From assembly GCA_034505495.1 (NCBI GenBank), contig JAPDQV010000001.1, positions 81,892 to 145,891 on the forward strand: 64,000 nt of DNA, read 5' to 3'. Source of the stretch: a candidate division KSB1 bacterium (GTDB taxonomy: Bacteria; Zhuqueibacterota; Zhuqueibacteria; Residuimicrobiales; Krinioviventaceae). Positions 56,625-64,000 of the stretch are shown here, one piece after another. Below the pieces are notes generated by a model. That model had not been told where the DNA came from and made no database searches. It saw only the letters and a program-made list of their open reading frames with translations. How positions within the stretch are numbered: position 1 is the first letter of the stretch; each line of letters begins with the position of its first letter. The position numbers and the translations under genes were made by a program.

Positions 56625-57977
56625 TCAGGGCAAAGATTCGCTCGTTCCCTTTATTGCTCTGCTCGCTTTGGAAAAAACTTGAACGGCGCGCCGGCGCGCA
56701 AAGTCATGATCGACTATCGGTGCCGGATAAGATTGAGTTCCAAATTCAGGGACCCATTGCCGGATGAAATCATCCTGAGGATCGAAGCGTTTTCGCTGCA
56801 GCTCGGGATTAAAGATGCGAAAGTAGGGAACTGCGTCGCAGCCGGTGCCGGCAGCCCATTGCCAATTGCCGTTGTTGGAAGCGAGCTCATAATCGAGCAG
56901 TTTTTCCGCAAACCACCGTTCTCCGAGCCGCCAATCGATCAACAGATGTTTGACGAGAAAGCTTGCCGTTACCATTCGCAATCGATTATGCATAAAACCG
57001 GTTTGGGCCAGTTGCCGCATACCGGCGTCGACAAGCGGATAGCCTGTAGTTCCCTCTTTCCAGCGTTCAAAATCTTCCTCCGCCTGCCGCCAGTGTATAG
57101 AGTCGAATTCTATGCGAAAAGCGTGGTCGACCACATGCGGAAAATGGTACAGTATCATCATAAAGAATTCCCGCCAGATCAGCTCATTCAGCCATGTTTC
57201 GTTCAGCTCCATCGCCGCGCGCACCAAGCGTCTGATGCTTACGGTGCCGAAACGGAGATGCATCCCCAACTTTGACGTGCCGTCTACAGCCGGATAGTCG
57301 CGGTCGAGATGGTACCGACGAATTTTTTCAAAAGGAATCTCTCGAGAGGGGAAAACAATGCCGCTTTGTGAAAAACCTACCATTTCCAGAGTCGGAATCG
57401 TCGCTTGCGGAATTTTTGCAAATCGTTCAAAAAAAGGTTCGACGGCATATTCGGATAATGCTGTCGGTTCTGCGGCCAGGCGCTTGATCCAGGCGTTTTT
57501 AAAAGGGGTATAAACGGTATAGGGCAGTCCATCGGCTTTGGTGACATGATCAGGGGGAAAAATTGTCTGATCGCAAAAGGAATGAATCTCCACCCCGAAT
57601 TCCTGCGCCGTTTTGCGGACCTCATCATCTCGGCGCAATGCATAGGGCTCATAATCCCGGTTGAAATAGAGCTTTTTGATGGGAAATTCGCTGAACAGGC
57701 TGCGCCAAACCTCATTCGGCCGGCCGATTATGACTTTTAGAGAGCTTCCAAACCGTTTCAATTGCTGATCGATTTCCTGCAGCATCGAGTGGATAAACTC
57801 GACGCGCGGATCGCGAGGATTTTTTAGTTCTTTGAGAATGTCGGTATCAAAAATAAAGACGGGAAGAACCGGCAGACCGCTGCTAAGAGCATGGTGCAGC
57901 CCGCGATTGTCGTACATCCGCAGATCGCGGCGAAACCAGAAAGCGGCCAAAGGACGAGATTCATCCATACGGCTCAT
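56625..57977 (-). CDS. phrB: Class I CPD photolyase
   Basis: Repairs UV pyrimidine dimers with light using FADH. 450 residues from the ATG at 57977 (57968 also possible). N-terminal photolyase domain (LAAFWFRRDLRMYDNRGLHH), C-terminal FAD domain with LNELIWREFFMMI, and ELASNNGNWQWAAGTGCDAV then PYFRIFNP. It is first in the carotenoid operon, as in several light-induced bacterial gene sets. Confidence 0.93.
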   Translation of the reverse strand: MSRMDESRPLAAFWFRRDLRMYDNRGLHHALSSGLPVLPVFIFDTDILKELKNPRDPRVEFIHSMLQEIDQQLKRFGSSLKVIIGRPNEVWRSLFSEFPIKKLYFNRDYEPYALRRDDEVRKTAQEFGVEIHSFCDQTIFPPDHVTKADGLPYTVYTPFKNAWIKRLAAEPTALSEYAVEPFFERFAKIPQATIPTLEMVGFSQSGIVFPSREIPFEKIRRYHLDRDYPAVDGTSKLGMHLRFGTVSIRRLVRAAMELNETWLNELIWREFFMMILYHFPHVVDHAFRIEFDSIHWRQAEEDFERWKEGTTGYPLVDAGMRQLAQTGFMHNRLRMVTASFLVKHLLIDWRLGERWFAEKLLDYELASNNGNWQWAAGTGCDAVPYFRIFNPELQRKRFDPQDDFIRQWVPEFGTQSYPAPIVDHDFARRRAVQVFSKASRAIKGTSESLP

Positions 57978-57998
57978 AGATGGGAAGGGAAAATGAAT

Positions 57999-58030
57999 AT
58001 TATGAACATAAAGCCATTTATTTCTGTCAA
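57999..58030 (-). promoter_or_regulatory. Possible long-spacer promoter of the photolyase-carotenoid operon
   Basis: On the minus strand a perfect TTGACA (58030-58025) is followed after 20 bases by CATAAT (58004-57999). The wide spacing is like promoters activated by MerR-family regulators. No better -10 at 17 bases is present. Confidence 0.4.
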
Positions 58031-58084
58031 CAGAACTGCAGATGAGCAAAATTCCCGTTATGCCTTGAGATCATGAGCTCCTCC

Positions 58085-58111
58085 TGCAAAAATTTTGCAT
58101 TTTGCAAAATT
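58085..58111. promoter_or_regulatory. Operator-like array of three TGCAAAA half-sites
   Basis: TGCAAAA (58085-58091), TTTTGCA (58093-58099) and TGCAAAA (58103-58109) alternate in orientation. The last two extend to a perfect AATTTTGCA-N3-TGCAAAATT palindrome (58091-58111). It covers the predicted -35 of the ktrB promoter. Confidence 0.55.
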
Positions 58112-58123
58112 AGTTGCTACATT
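58095..58123 (+). promoter_or_regulatory. Predicted promoter of ktrBA-hsp20-lon region
   Basis: TTGCAT (58095-58100), a 17-base spacer and TACATT (58118-58123), same -10 as the predicted HAD-gene promoter. The -35 lies inside the palindromic array. If right, translation of ktrB cannot begin at the TTG at 58095. Confidence 0.5.
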
Positions 58124-58163
58124 TTTGAGAAACAACAAGTTTGTCCAGGAAAAGGAGAAGGCT

Positions 58164-59537
58164 ATTTCATCCGGCAAGAAAACAGGGTCGATAAAACTAT
58201 TTCGTCCCGAAACGGTGCTGCCGATTAGTTTTGCGACTCTTATTTTGTTGGGCTCTTTGATCTTGTACCTACCGATTTGTTCCGGAGAGGGCCACACCCT
58301 GTATGTCGATGCCCTTTTTACAGCCGCCTCCGCAGTTTGCGTGACAGGGCTGACGGTGGTGGATACCGGTTCGCACTGGAGCACCGTCGGTACGGCCGTG
58401 ATTCTTATGTTGATCCAAATAGGCGGCTTAGGGATCATGACCTTCACCTCATTCTTTGTGCTGCTGGTTACGCGGCGATTGAGCATCATGAACAGAGATT
58501 TGATCGGCGCTAATTTCAGTGTCGCTTCGGCAAAAGGCAATGTTCGTAATCTTCTTCTGACCATCGTTTTGGGAACCTTGGCGGTCGAGTTTTTGGGCGC
58601 AGCACTGCTGTTCTTACGCTTCAAAGATGCTTATCCTCTCGGCTATTCGATTTATCTGGCGCTGTTCCATTCCGTTTCCGCCTTTTGCAATGCGGGATTC
58701 TCTCTGTTCAGCACCAGCCTAACGGCTTTTCAAGGCGATATACTTGTCAATTTTACCGTCATGGGCCTCATCGTGATCGGCGGCATCGGCTTTTGGGTGC
58801 TCTATGATTTGCGCAATGTGCCTTACCGCAAGGGAAACTTTCACTCGACAACGCTGCACACGCGGGTCGTTATTTACACTTCGCTGATTTTGATCGGCAT
58901 CGGGGCGTTATGGTTTGCATTGAACGAATGGAACAACGTGCTTGCCGGACTGCCCCTCAAGAACAGAATTCTGGCCTCCTTGTTTCAGGCCGTAACGCCG
59001 CGGACGGCCGGTTTCAACACCATCAATATCGGTGATCTGCGTGACAGCACTTTATTGATGATGATACTGCTGATGGTGATCGGCGCTTCGTCCGGGTCCT
59101 GCGGCGGCGGCATCAAAACCTCGACGATGGCGGTCATTTTGGCCATGGTGGTTGCACAAATCAACAACCGAGGTCAAGTGCAGATCTTTAAGCGAGGCAT
59201 TCCGGATCATATCGTTTCCAAATCCATTGTGATCTTGTTCTTTGCCATCGTTCTCCTGTTCGGCGTTTTGATCGCTTTGCTTATTACCGAAAGGCCCCTG
59301 CAGCCTCTGTTTGCCGGGCGCGGTCTTTTCCTCAACCTTCTGTTCGAATCCGCATCCGCTTTCGGAACGGTCGGGTTGTCAACCGGCGTCACCTCTTTCC
59401 TGTCATCGACGGGTAAAGTCATCGTCACGGTTTTGATGTACCTGGGAAGAGTCGGTTCCGCAACTTTGGCTGTGGTTGTGGCCGGAGAAAATGTAAAAAG
59501 CATTCGGTACGCTGAAGACGACATTCTAGTAGGTTAA
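58164..59537 (+). CDS. ktrB: KtrB/TrkH-family potassium transporter subunit
   Basis: Membrane pore for K+ (or Na+-driven K+) uptake. About 457 residues with four pore repeats whose filter glycines are visible: SAVCVTGLTVV, SAFCNAGFSLF, TPRTAGFNTI and SAFGTVGLSTGV, plus LPICSGEGHTLYVDALFTA. No ATG, GTG or well-placed TTG begins the frame. An AAGGAG SD at 58152-58157 is 6 bases before ATT at 58164, so I place the start there; TTG at 58095 or 58125 are alternatives. It is followed after 21 bases by ktrA. Confidence 0.9.
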   Translation: MSSGKKTGSIKLFRPETVLPISFATLILLGSLILYLPICSGEGHTLYVDALFTAASAVCVTGLTVVDTGSHWSTVGTAVILMLIQIGGLGIMTFTSFFVLLVTRRLSIMNRDLIGANFSVASAKGNVRNLLLTIVLGTLAVEFLGAALLFLRFKDAYPLGYSIYLALFHSVSAFCNAGFSLFSTSLTAFQGDILVNFTVMGLIVIGGIGFWVLYDLRNVPYRKGNFHSTTLHTRVVIYTSLILIGIGALWFALNEWNNVLAGLPLKNRILASLFQAVTPRTAGFNTINIGDLRDSTLLMMILLMVIGASSGSCGGGIKTSTMAVILAMVVAQINNRGQVQIFKRGIPDHIVSKSIVILFFAIVLLFGVLIALLITERPLQPLFAGRGLFLNLLFESASAFGTVGLSTGVTSFLSSTGKVIVTVLMYLGRVGSATLAVVVAGENVKSIRYAEDDILVG

Positions 59538-59558
59538 AAAGAAAAAGGCTTTTTAGCT

Positions 59559-60215
59559 ATGAAATCGTTCGCAGTCATCGGTTTGAGCAGCTTCGGCTAC
59601 TATTTGGCTAAATATCTATCTGATCAAGGCTATCACGTTTTGGCGGTAGACAAAAGAGAAGATCGGATCGAGAGAGTCAAGGCATTTGTGGAAAAAGCCA
59701 TTGTGATCGACGCCACCGACAAGGAGACCCTTTCGACTTTGGGGCTGGAGGATTTGGACGGCGTCTTTGTCAGCTTGGGCGACGAAATGGACGCCAGCAT
59801 TTTGGTGACACTCTATTTGCGCGAAATGAAAGTCAAGCGCATCGTCGCCAAAGCGCTGACCGAAGATCACGGCAAGATCCTCGATATCATCGGGGCGCAT
59901 CAAGTGGTTTTTCCTGAGCGGGATGAGGCTTACCGCATCTCGCGCAATCTGCGCAGCGATTATATTCTGGACACCATCGATCTGATGGAGGGATACAGCA
60001 TCATCGAAATTGCGCCTCCCCAGGAATTTATTGGTCATACCTTGGGCGAGCTGGACCTGCGCAACAAATACGGCGTACAAGTAATTGTCATTAAGGAACT
60101 GATACCGGAAAAAATCGTTATGGTCCCTTCGGCAGACCATATGGTCAAAGACACGAGTATTTTGATGATTCTCGGGGATGACGAATCATTGGAAAAAATA
60201 CGCAAAATGAAGTAG
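59559..60215 (+). CDS. ktrA: KtrA-type regulatory subunit of potassium uptake
   Basis: Cytosolic gate of the Ktr channel. 218 residues: N-terminal RCK domain with FAVIGLSSFGYYLA (Ser at the middle Gly of GxGxxG), acidic ribose-binding end VDKRED, and a C-terminal RCK_C domain (IEIAPPQEFIGHTLGELDLR). It binds nucleotide and controls KtrB, its upstream neighbour. Confidence 0.93.
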   Translation: MKSFAVIGLSSFGYYLAKYLSDQGYHVLAVDKREDRIERVKAFVEKAIVIDATDKETLSTLGLEDLDGVFVSLGDEMDASILVTLYLREMKVKRIVAKALTEDHGKILDIIGAHQVVFPERDEAYRISRNLRSDYILDTIDLMEGYSIIEIAPPQEFIGHTLGELDLRNKYGVQVIVIKELIPEKIVMVPSADHMVKDTSILMILGDDESLEKIRKMK

Positions 60216-60226
60216 AATAAATTTGT

Positions 60227-60257
60227 CTGCAGCATGGTTAATAGACCGATGCAGCAG
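60227..60257 (+). other. RNA hairpin directly before the hsp20 ribosome site
   Basis: CTGCAGCAT, GGT, TAATAG, ACC, G, ATGCAGCAG pairs over 11 bp with one A-A mismatch and one bulged G. GGGAG (SD) begins at its 3' foot. No T run follows. It could be a 5'-leader element of hsp20. Confidence 0.4.
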
Positions 60258-60269
60258 GGAGTTTAAACC

Positions 60270-60713
60270 ATGTCCGTGCATGTGATTCACATTTACCGCG
60301 AGCGCTCCGACATCGTCAGCCGACCGGCTTCGGAATCCTTTTTTTTCCACGGCCTACGGGGTTGGGGAGAAGGAAACTGGGAGCCGAATGTCGACATTTA
60401 CGAAACGACTGACGAAGTTATCATCCGCGCCGAGTTGGCCGGAGTGAGCCGTGAAGATGTACAGATCCGCGTCAAACCGGGCAAGCTGATCATCAGCGGG
60501 GAACGGCGGCCGCCGCAAAGCGGAGAAGGGACGCTGTTTCATCAAATCGAGATCAAATGCGGAAGCTTTTCCAAAATTATCCCCATGCCTTCCAATCTGG
60601 AGCATAATGAAATCGAAGCCAGGCTGGTAGACGGCATGTTGGAAATTCGCATCTCGAAACGGGAGCAAGTCATCGAGATTCCCATTGAAGTGAAAAGCGT
60701 GGACATGGAATAA
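60270..60713 (+). CDS. Hsp20/alpha-crystallin small heat-shock protein
   Basis: ATP-independent holdase chaperone. 147 residues: alpha-crystallin domain from WEPNVDIYETTDEVIIRAEL to LEIRISKRE with the AGVSREDVQIRV, GKLIISGERR and ARLVDGMLEIRI strands, and the C-terminal EIPIEV (I-x-I) anchor. It is 27 bases upstream of lon, a sensible heat-shock pairing of chaperone and protease. Confidence 0.95.
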   Translation: MSVHVIHIYRERSDIVSRPASESFFFHGLRGWGEGNWEPNVDIYETTDEVIIRAELAGVSREDVQIRVKPGKLIISGERRPPQSGEGTLFHQIEIKCGSFSKIIPMPSNLEHNEIEARLVDGMLEIRISKREQVIEIPIEVKSVDME

Positions 60714-60740
60714 GATCATCTTTTTAAAAAAGGCGGAGGC

Positions 60741-63131
60741 ATGAGCGAGATGGATTATTACAATGATGCGAACGAAACCGGAGAGGAGCCGAAAGTTCCA
60801 TCGGAATTGCCGGTGCTGCCTTTGCGGGATACAGTGGCTTTTCCCAACATCGTCACGCCTCTCATTATAGCGCGGGAGAAATCGGTTCGGCTGATCAACG
60901 ACGTCGTGGCCGGAACGCGGATGCTGGCGTTGGTGGCGCAGAAGAGGGCTGAAGAAGAAAATCCGACGCCCGACAGCATCTATTCCTACGGCATTGCGGC
61001 AACGGTGTTGCGCATGCTCAAATTTCCGGACGGCTCTCTTCGCGTGCTGGTTCAGGGTATCTCGCGCTTAAAAGTGCTCAAAATCATCCAGGAAGAACCT
61101 TATATGGTCGGGAAGGTTCGCCTGATTCCCGATTCGTATGAGCCTTCGACGGAATTGGAGGCCTTGAAGCGCAATTTGGCCATTCAATTCCAAAAAATCG
61201 TCTCTTTGGTGCCGCAGCTGCCGGACGAACTGCAGATTGTGGTCGTCAATACCGATCACCCTGGAAAATTGGCGGATCTGATCGCCTCCAATCTCAATTT
61301 GTCCGTCGAGGAAAAGCAGGACATCATCGAAACCATCGACATCAAGCGCCGGCTCGAAAAGCTCACCGTTTATGTAAACCGTGAGCTGGAAGTGCTGGAA
61401 ATGGGCTCCAAGATCCAAGACCAAGTACAGAGTGAGCTGGGAAAGAATCAGCGCGAATACTTTTTGCGCGAGCAGTTGCGGGCCATCCAAAAAGAGTTGG
61501 GGATCGGCGATGAGAAATCGGCCGAGATCGAAGAGCTGCGGCAAAAGTTGAACGAGGCCAAGCTGCCGGAGCAGGCTTACCAGGAGGCGATGCGCGAGCT
61601 TGACCGTCTTTCCAAAATGCAGCCTGGAGCGGCGGAATACACGGTTTCCCGCACTTATCTGGACTGGATGCTTGCGCTGCCGTGGTCGATTTCCACGGAA
61701 GACAATTTGGATATCGAAACGGCGCAACGCGTCTTGGATGAAGATCACTACGATCTGGAAAAAGTCAAGGAGCGCATCATCGAGTATTTGGCAGTACGCA
61801 AACTTAAACAGAACACCAAGGGACCGATTCTCTGTTTTGTCGGGCCACCGGGTGTCGGCAAAACTTCCCTCGGCCGCTCCATTGCACGCGCAATGGGAAG
61901 AAAATTCGTGCGCATCTCCTTGGGCGGCGTTCACGATGAAGCAGAAATTCGCGGTCATCGTCGGACTTATATCGGAGCGTTGCCGGGCCGTATTCTGCAA
62001 GGACTAAAGACCGCCGGCAGCAACAATCCCATCTTTATGCTCGATGAGGTAGACAAAATCGGCCAGGATTTTCGCGGCGATCCTTCTTCGGCGCTGTTGG
62101 AAGTTCTGGATCCCGAGCAGAACTTTGCCTTTTCAGACCATTATTTGGATGTTCCGTTTGATCTTTCCAAGGTGATGTTCATAACCACCGCCAATGTGCT
62201 GGATACAATTCCGGCGCCGCTGCGCGACCGAATGGAGGTGCTGGAGCTGCCGGGATACATCGAAGAAGAAAAAGTGCAGATTGCCGTCAAATATTTGATC
62301 CCCAAGCAGATTGAGGAAAACGGATTAAAGCGGCGACAAGTGCAGTTCGAAAAAAAGGCGGTTCACAAGATCGTTCAATCCTATACGCGTGAAGCCGGCG
62401 TCCGCAATTTGGAGCGGCAGATTGCCACGATTTGCCGCAAGATTGCCAAGCAGGTGGCTGCCGGTTCGGAGCAGAAGAAATTCGTAGTCACAGCGGAGAG
62501 TCTGACTGAATACCTTGGCCCCGAAAAGTATTTTTCCGAGGTTAAGGAACGTACCTCGCAGCCCGGCGTTGCAACCGGCTTGGCGTGGACGCCGACCGGC
62601 GGCGATGTGCTATTTGTCGAGGCGACTCAGATGGCCGGTTCGAAGGGTTTGATTTTGACCGGTCAGCTGGGCGAGGTGATGAAGGAATCGGCGCAGGCGG
62701 CGCTTTCCTATATCCGCTCGCGCGCCCAAGAGTTCGGCATTGATGAGAACTTTTTCGAAAAGCGGGACATTCACATTCACGTTCCCGCCGGCGCCATTCC
62801 CAAAGACGGTCCATCTGCCGGCGTAACGATTGCAACAGCATTGATGTCGCTGCTGAAAAATCGGCCGGTGCGAAACGACATAGCCATGACCGGTGAGATC
62901 ACTTTGCGCGGTAAAGTGTTGCCGGTCGGCGGCATCAAGGAAAAAGTGCTGGCTGCCCGTAGAGCCGGGATCTATAAAGTCATCATACCGGCAAAAAATC
63001 AAGATGATTTAAGCGAGATCCCGGAAAAAGTCAAAAAGGGCATGCAGTTTTTTCCGGTAGACACATTGGATCAGGTGTTCGATTTAGCCATACGATCCGC
63101 CGGCTCTAAGCAGCGTTCGCGTAAGGAATAA
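60741..63131 (+). CDS. lon: ATP-dependent protease Lon
   Basis: Degrades misfolded and regulatory proteins. 796 residues: N-terminal substrate domain ([20 protein letters not shown]), AAA+ module with Walker [12 protein letters not shown] near residue 370 and LDEVDKIG, and the C-terminal S16 protease domain with the catalytic Ser in KDGPSAGVT near 692 and Lys in [13 protein letters not shown] near 733. GGCGGAGG precedes the ATG. Confidence 0.98.
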   Translation: MSEMDYYNDANETGEEPKVPSELPVLPLRDTVAFPNIVTPLIIAREKSVRLINDVVAGTRMLALVAQKRAEEENPTPDSIYSYGIAATVLRMLKFPDGSLRVLVQGISRLKVLKIIQEEPYMVGKVRLIPDSYEPSTELEALKRNLAIQFQKIVSLVPQLPDELQIVVVNTDHPGKLADLIASNLNLSVEEKQDIIETIDIKRRLEKLTVYVNRELEVLEMGSKIQDQVQSELGKNQREYFLREQLRAIQKELGIGDEKSAEIEELRQKLNEAKLPEQAYQEAMRELDRLSKMQPGAAEYTVSRTYLDWMLALPWSISTEDNLDIETAQRVLDEDHYDLEKVKERIIEYLAVRKLKQNTKGPILCFVGPPGVGKTSLGRSIARAMGRKFVRISLGGVHDEAEIRGHRRTYIGALPGRILQGLKTAGSNNPIFMLDEVDKIGQDFRGDPSSALLEVLDPEQNFAFSDHYLDVPFDLSKVMFITTANVLDTIPAPLRDRMEVLELPGYIEEEKVQIAVKYLIPKQIEENGLKRRQVQFEKKAVHKIVQSYTREAGVRNLERQIATICRKIAKQVAAGSEQKKFVVTAESLTEYLGPEKYFSEVKERTSQPGVATGLAWTPTGGDVLFVEATQMAGSKGLILTGQLGEVMKESAQAALSYIRSRAQEFGIDENFFEKRDIHIHVPAGAIPKDGPSAGVTIATALMSLLKNRPVRNDIAMTGEITLRGKVLPVGGIKEKVLAARRAGIYKVIIPAKNQDDLSEIPEKVKKGMQFFPVDTLDQVFDLAIRSAGSKQRSRKE

Positions 63132-63205
63132 AACCAGCGGCAAAGCTGCGCCGATTTTTTAACGCAGCAGAGCAGCTTCGGCAGCAAAAGGAAGGGCCTT
63201 GGACC

Positions 63206-64000
63206 GTGAAGAGCCGCGCGGCAGAAGAGTCGCCGACTGAAAGAAAAAGAACCCGCTTGGCGTCGGTTGGGCGGATACTGCTTTGTATCCCCATCATCAT
63301 AGCGCTTTGCCTGCTTATTATTGTCGGCGGCGCGGCTTTATACTTTACGCCGAAGCGTATCGAAGCTATTGTCAAACCTCAAGTAGAACGGCAGACCGGC
63401 GGCCGTTTCGATTTCTCGCTCGCCCGCTTCAACCCCCTGCAGGGAATCAACCTGCGCAACATCACCCTCACGCTCGATTCGGCGCAAAACCAACTTCCCA
63501 TTCGGTTATTTACAGCGCGGGAAATTTTGTTCGAGTACAATTTGAAACACCTGCTGCGGCGGCGATTGATCATCCAAAAGATTCATATCGAGGATCCTGA
63601 GCTCCATTTGTCGCTTGCCATGGGCGGGCAGGGGCAACTTGCTGGGGCTCAAAGTGATACAATGGAAACGTCGCTGCCGCTCGACGTGCAGCTCAAGCTG
63701 TTGCGGCTGACGAACGCCTCGATCTTGGTAGAAACGAGGGACAGCACAAGCCTGCAGCGAATCTTTGTTCGCGAGATCAATTTGTTCCTCGATGACCTTT
63801 CGGCGTTGAAGGGGCAAATCCTGCAGCCGGATCACGATCTCCGCGGCGCTTTATCGATTAGTCTAAACGGCTCGCCGTTCTGCTTTGAGCAATTGAGCGG
63901 CGGCGATTCAATGGCTATGTGCGGCCGTTTGGACGCTTCGCTGAAACTGCTCATCTCCCGCCTGGACCGCATCGATCTGCAGGGAACTGTCCGTCTTGAC
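63206..64000 (+). CDS. AsmA/TamB-like envelope protein, N-terminal part (3' end outside window)
   Basis: Open to the window edge; 265 residues seen. GTG start at 63206 with AAGGAAGG about 10 bases upstream, the first good choice after lon, though the frame is open further up. A basic N-terminus, one membrane anchor (ILLCIPIIIALCLLIIVGGA), then YFTPKRIEAIVKPQVERQTG and a beta-rich region with LARFNPLQGINLRNITLTLD and QKIHIEDPELHLSL, the pattern of AsmA/TamB-type N-termini. These large inner-membrane-anchored proteins are linked to lipid or protein transfer to the outer membrane. Confidence 0.75.
   Translation, partial: MKSRAAEESPTERKRTRLASVGRILLCIPIIIALCLLIIVGGAALYFTPKRIEAIVKPQVERQTGGRFDFSLARFNPLQGINLRNITLTLDSAQNQLPIRLFTAREILFEYNLKHLLRRRLIIQKIHIEDPELHLSLAMGGQGQLAGAQSDTMETSLPLDVQLKLLRLTNASILVETRDSTSLQRIFVREINLFLDDLSALKGQILQPDHDLRGALSISLNGSPFCFEQLSGGDSMAMCGRLDASLKLLISRLDRIDLQGTVRLD

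Noticed and set aside
58095..58163. 23-residue N-terminal extension of KtrB from TTG 58095
   Set aside because: No SD; the codon lies in a predicted -35 box and an operator palindrome.
61068..62000. 310-codon minus-strand open frame inside lon
   Set aside because: Antisense shadow of Lon; the Lon frame carries all catalytic motifs.
63143..63178. Intrinsic terminator after lon (AAGCTGC ... GCAGCTT)
   Set aside because: The loop is 22 bases and the T run is inside the loop, not after the stem.

Overview
The window is a dense bacterial chromosome segment with no plasmid, phage, insertion-sequence or CRISPR signature. Several features point to the Fibrobacteres-Chlorobi-Bacteroidetes (FCB) side of the tree, for example a Calditrichota, KSB1 or Ignavibacteria-like lineage. 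Secreted proteins end in type IX (Por) secretion-like sorting domains (YPNPFNP ... final short basic tail). There is a TonB receptor with a carboxypeptidase-regulatory N-terminus paired with a DUF4249-type lipoprotein, a CotH/lamin-tail protein, and a carotenoid pathway of the Chlorobi/Salinibacter kind. This placement is inference; no rRNA gene is present to confirm it.

Left part (1-11.3 kb, minus strand). This is the classic origin-side block rpmH-rnpA-yidD-yidC-mnmE-mnmG-rsmG, followed by mfd and a SurA/PpiC-like isomerase where parA-parB usually sit. Two parS-type ParB sites lie in it, one in the mnmE/mnmG gap and one inside the mnmG/rsmG overlap. dnaA and parAB are not in the window.

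11.4-22.3 kb (plus strand). This is a tightly coupled envelope operon: a small membrane protein, an NHL beta-propeller, a 1134-residue predicted outer-membrane protein, an Omp85/BamA-like barrel, a SpoU-type RNA methylase, a tiny two-helix membrane protein, a secreted M1 peptidase, FabL enoyl-ACP reductase and a lipid-kinase-like membrane enzyme. A cytosolic GH94 cellobiose phosphorylase follows and ends at a bidirectional terminator.

24.8-29.1 kb. A Nudix hydrolase and a membrane protein (minus) diverge from a HAD phosphatase, a NodU/CmcH carbamoyltransferase and an SxtJ-like membrane protein (plus).

29.3-43.6 kb (mostly minus). This stretch holds secreted CotH/lamin-tail and sorting-domain proteins, including one with a degenerate, cut-off sorting domain next to a gene remnant. 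It also holds an M48 protease, LigA, proline dehydrogenase, tRNA-Phe, a DUF4249 lipoprotein with its TonB receptor, and YciO.

43.7-47.1 kb (plus). Here are a metal permease fused to a heavy-metal-binding domain, a YhhN protein and a secreted GH10 xylanase. With the cellobiose phosphorylase, the xylanase suggests use of plant polysaccharide.

47.4-58.0 kb (minus). A photolyase leads a carotenoid operon: TPR-like protein, fused lycopene cyclase, CrtD-like and CrtI desaturases, acyltransferase, glycosyltransferase, CruF-like hydratase, CrtW ketolase, CrtB and a ThuA-like protein. Read as a pathway it predicts a monocyclic, 4-keto, glycosylated and acylated carotenoid of the salinixanthin or keto-myxocoxanthin ester type.

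58.1-64 kb (plus). A KtrB/KtrA potassium uptake pair, Hsp20, Lon and the start of an AsmA/TamB-like protein close the window.
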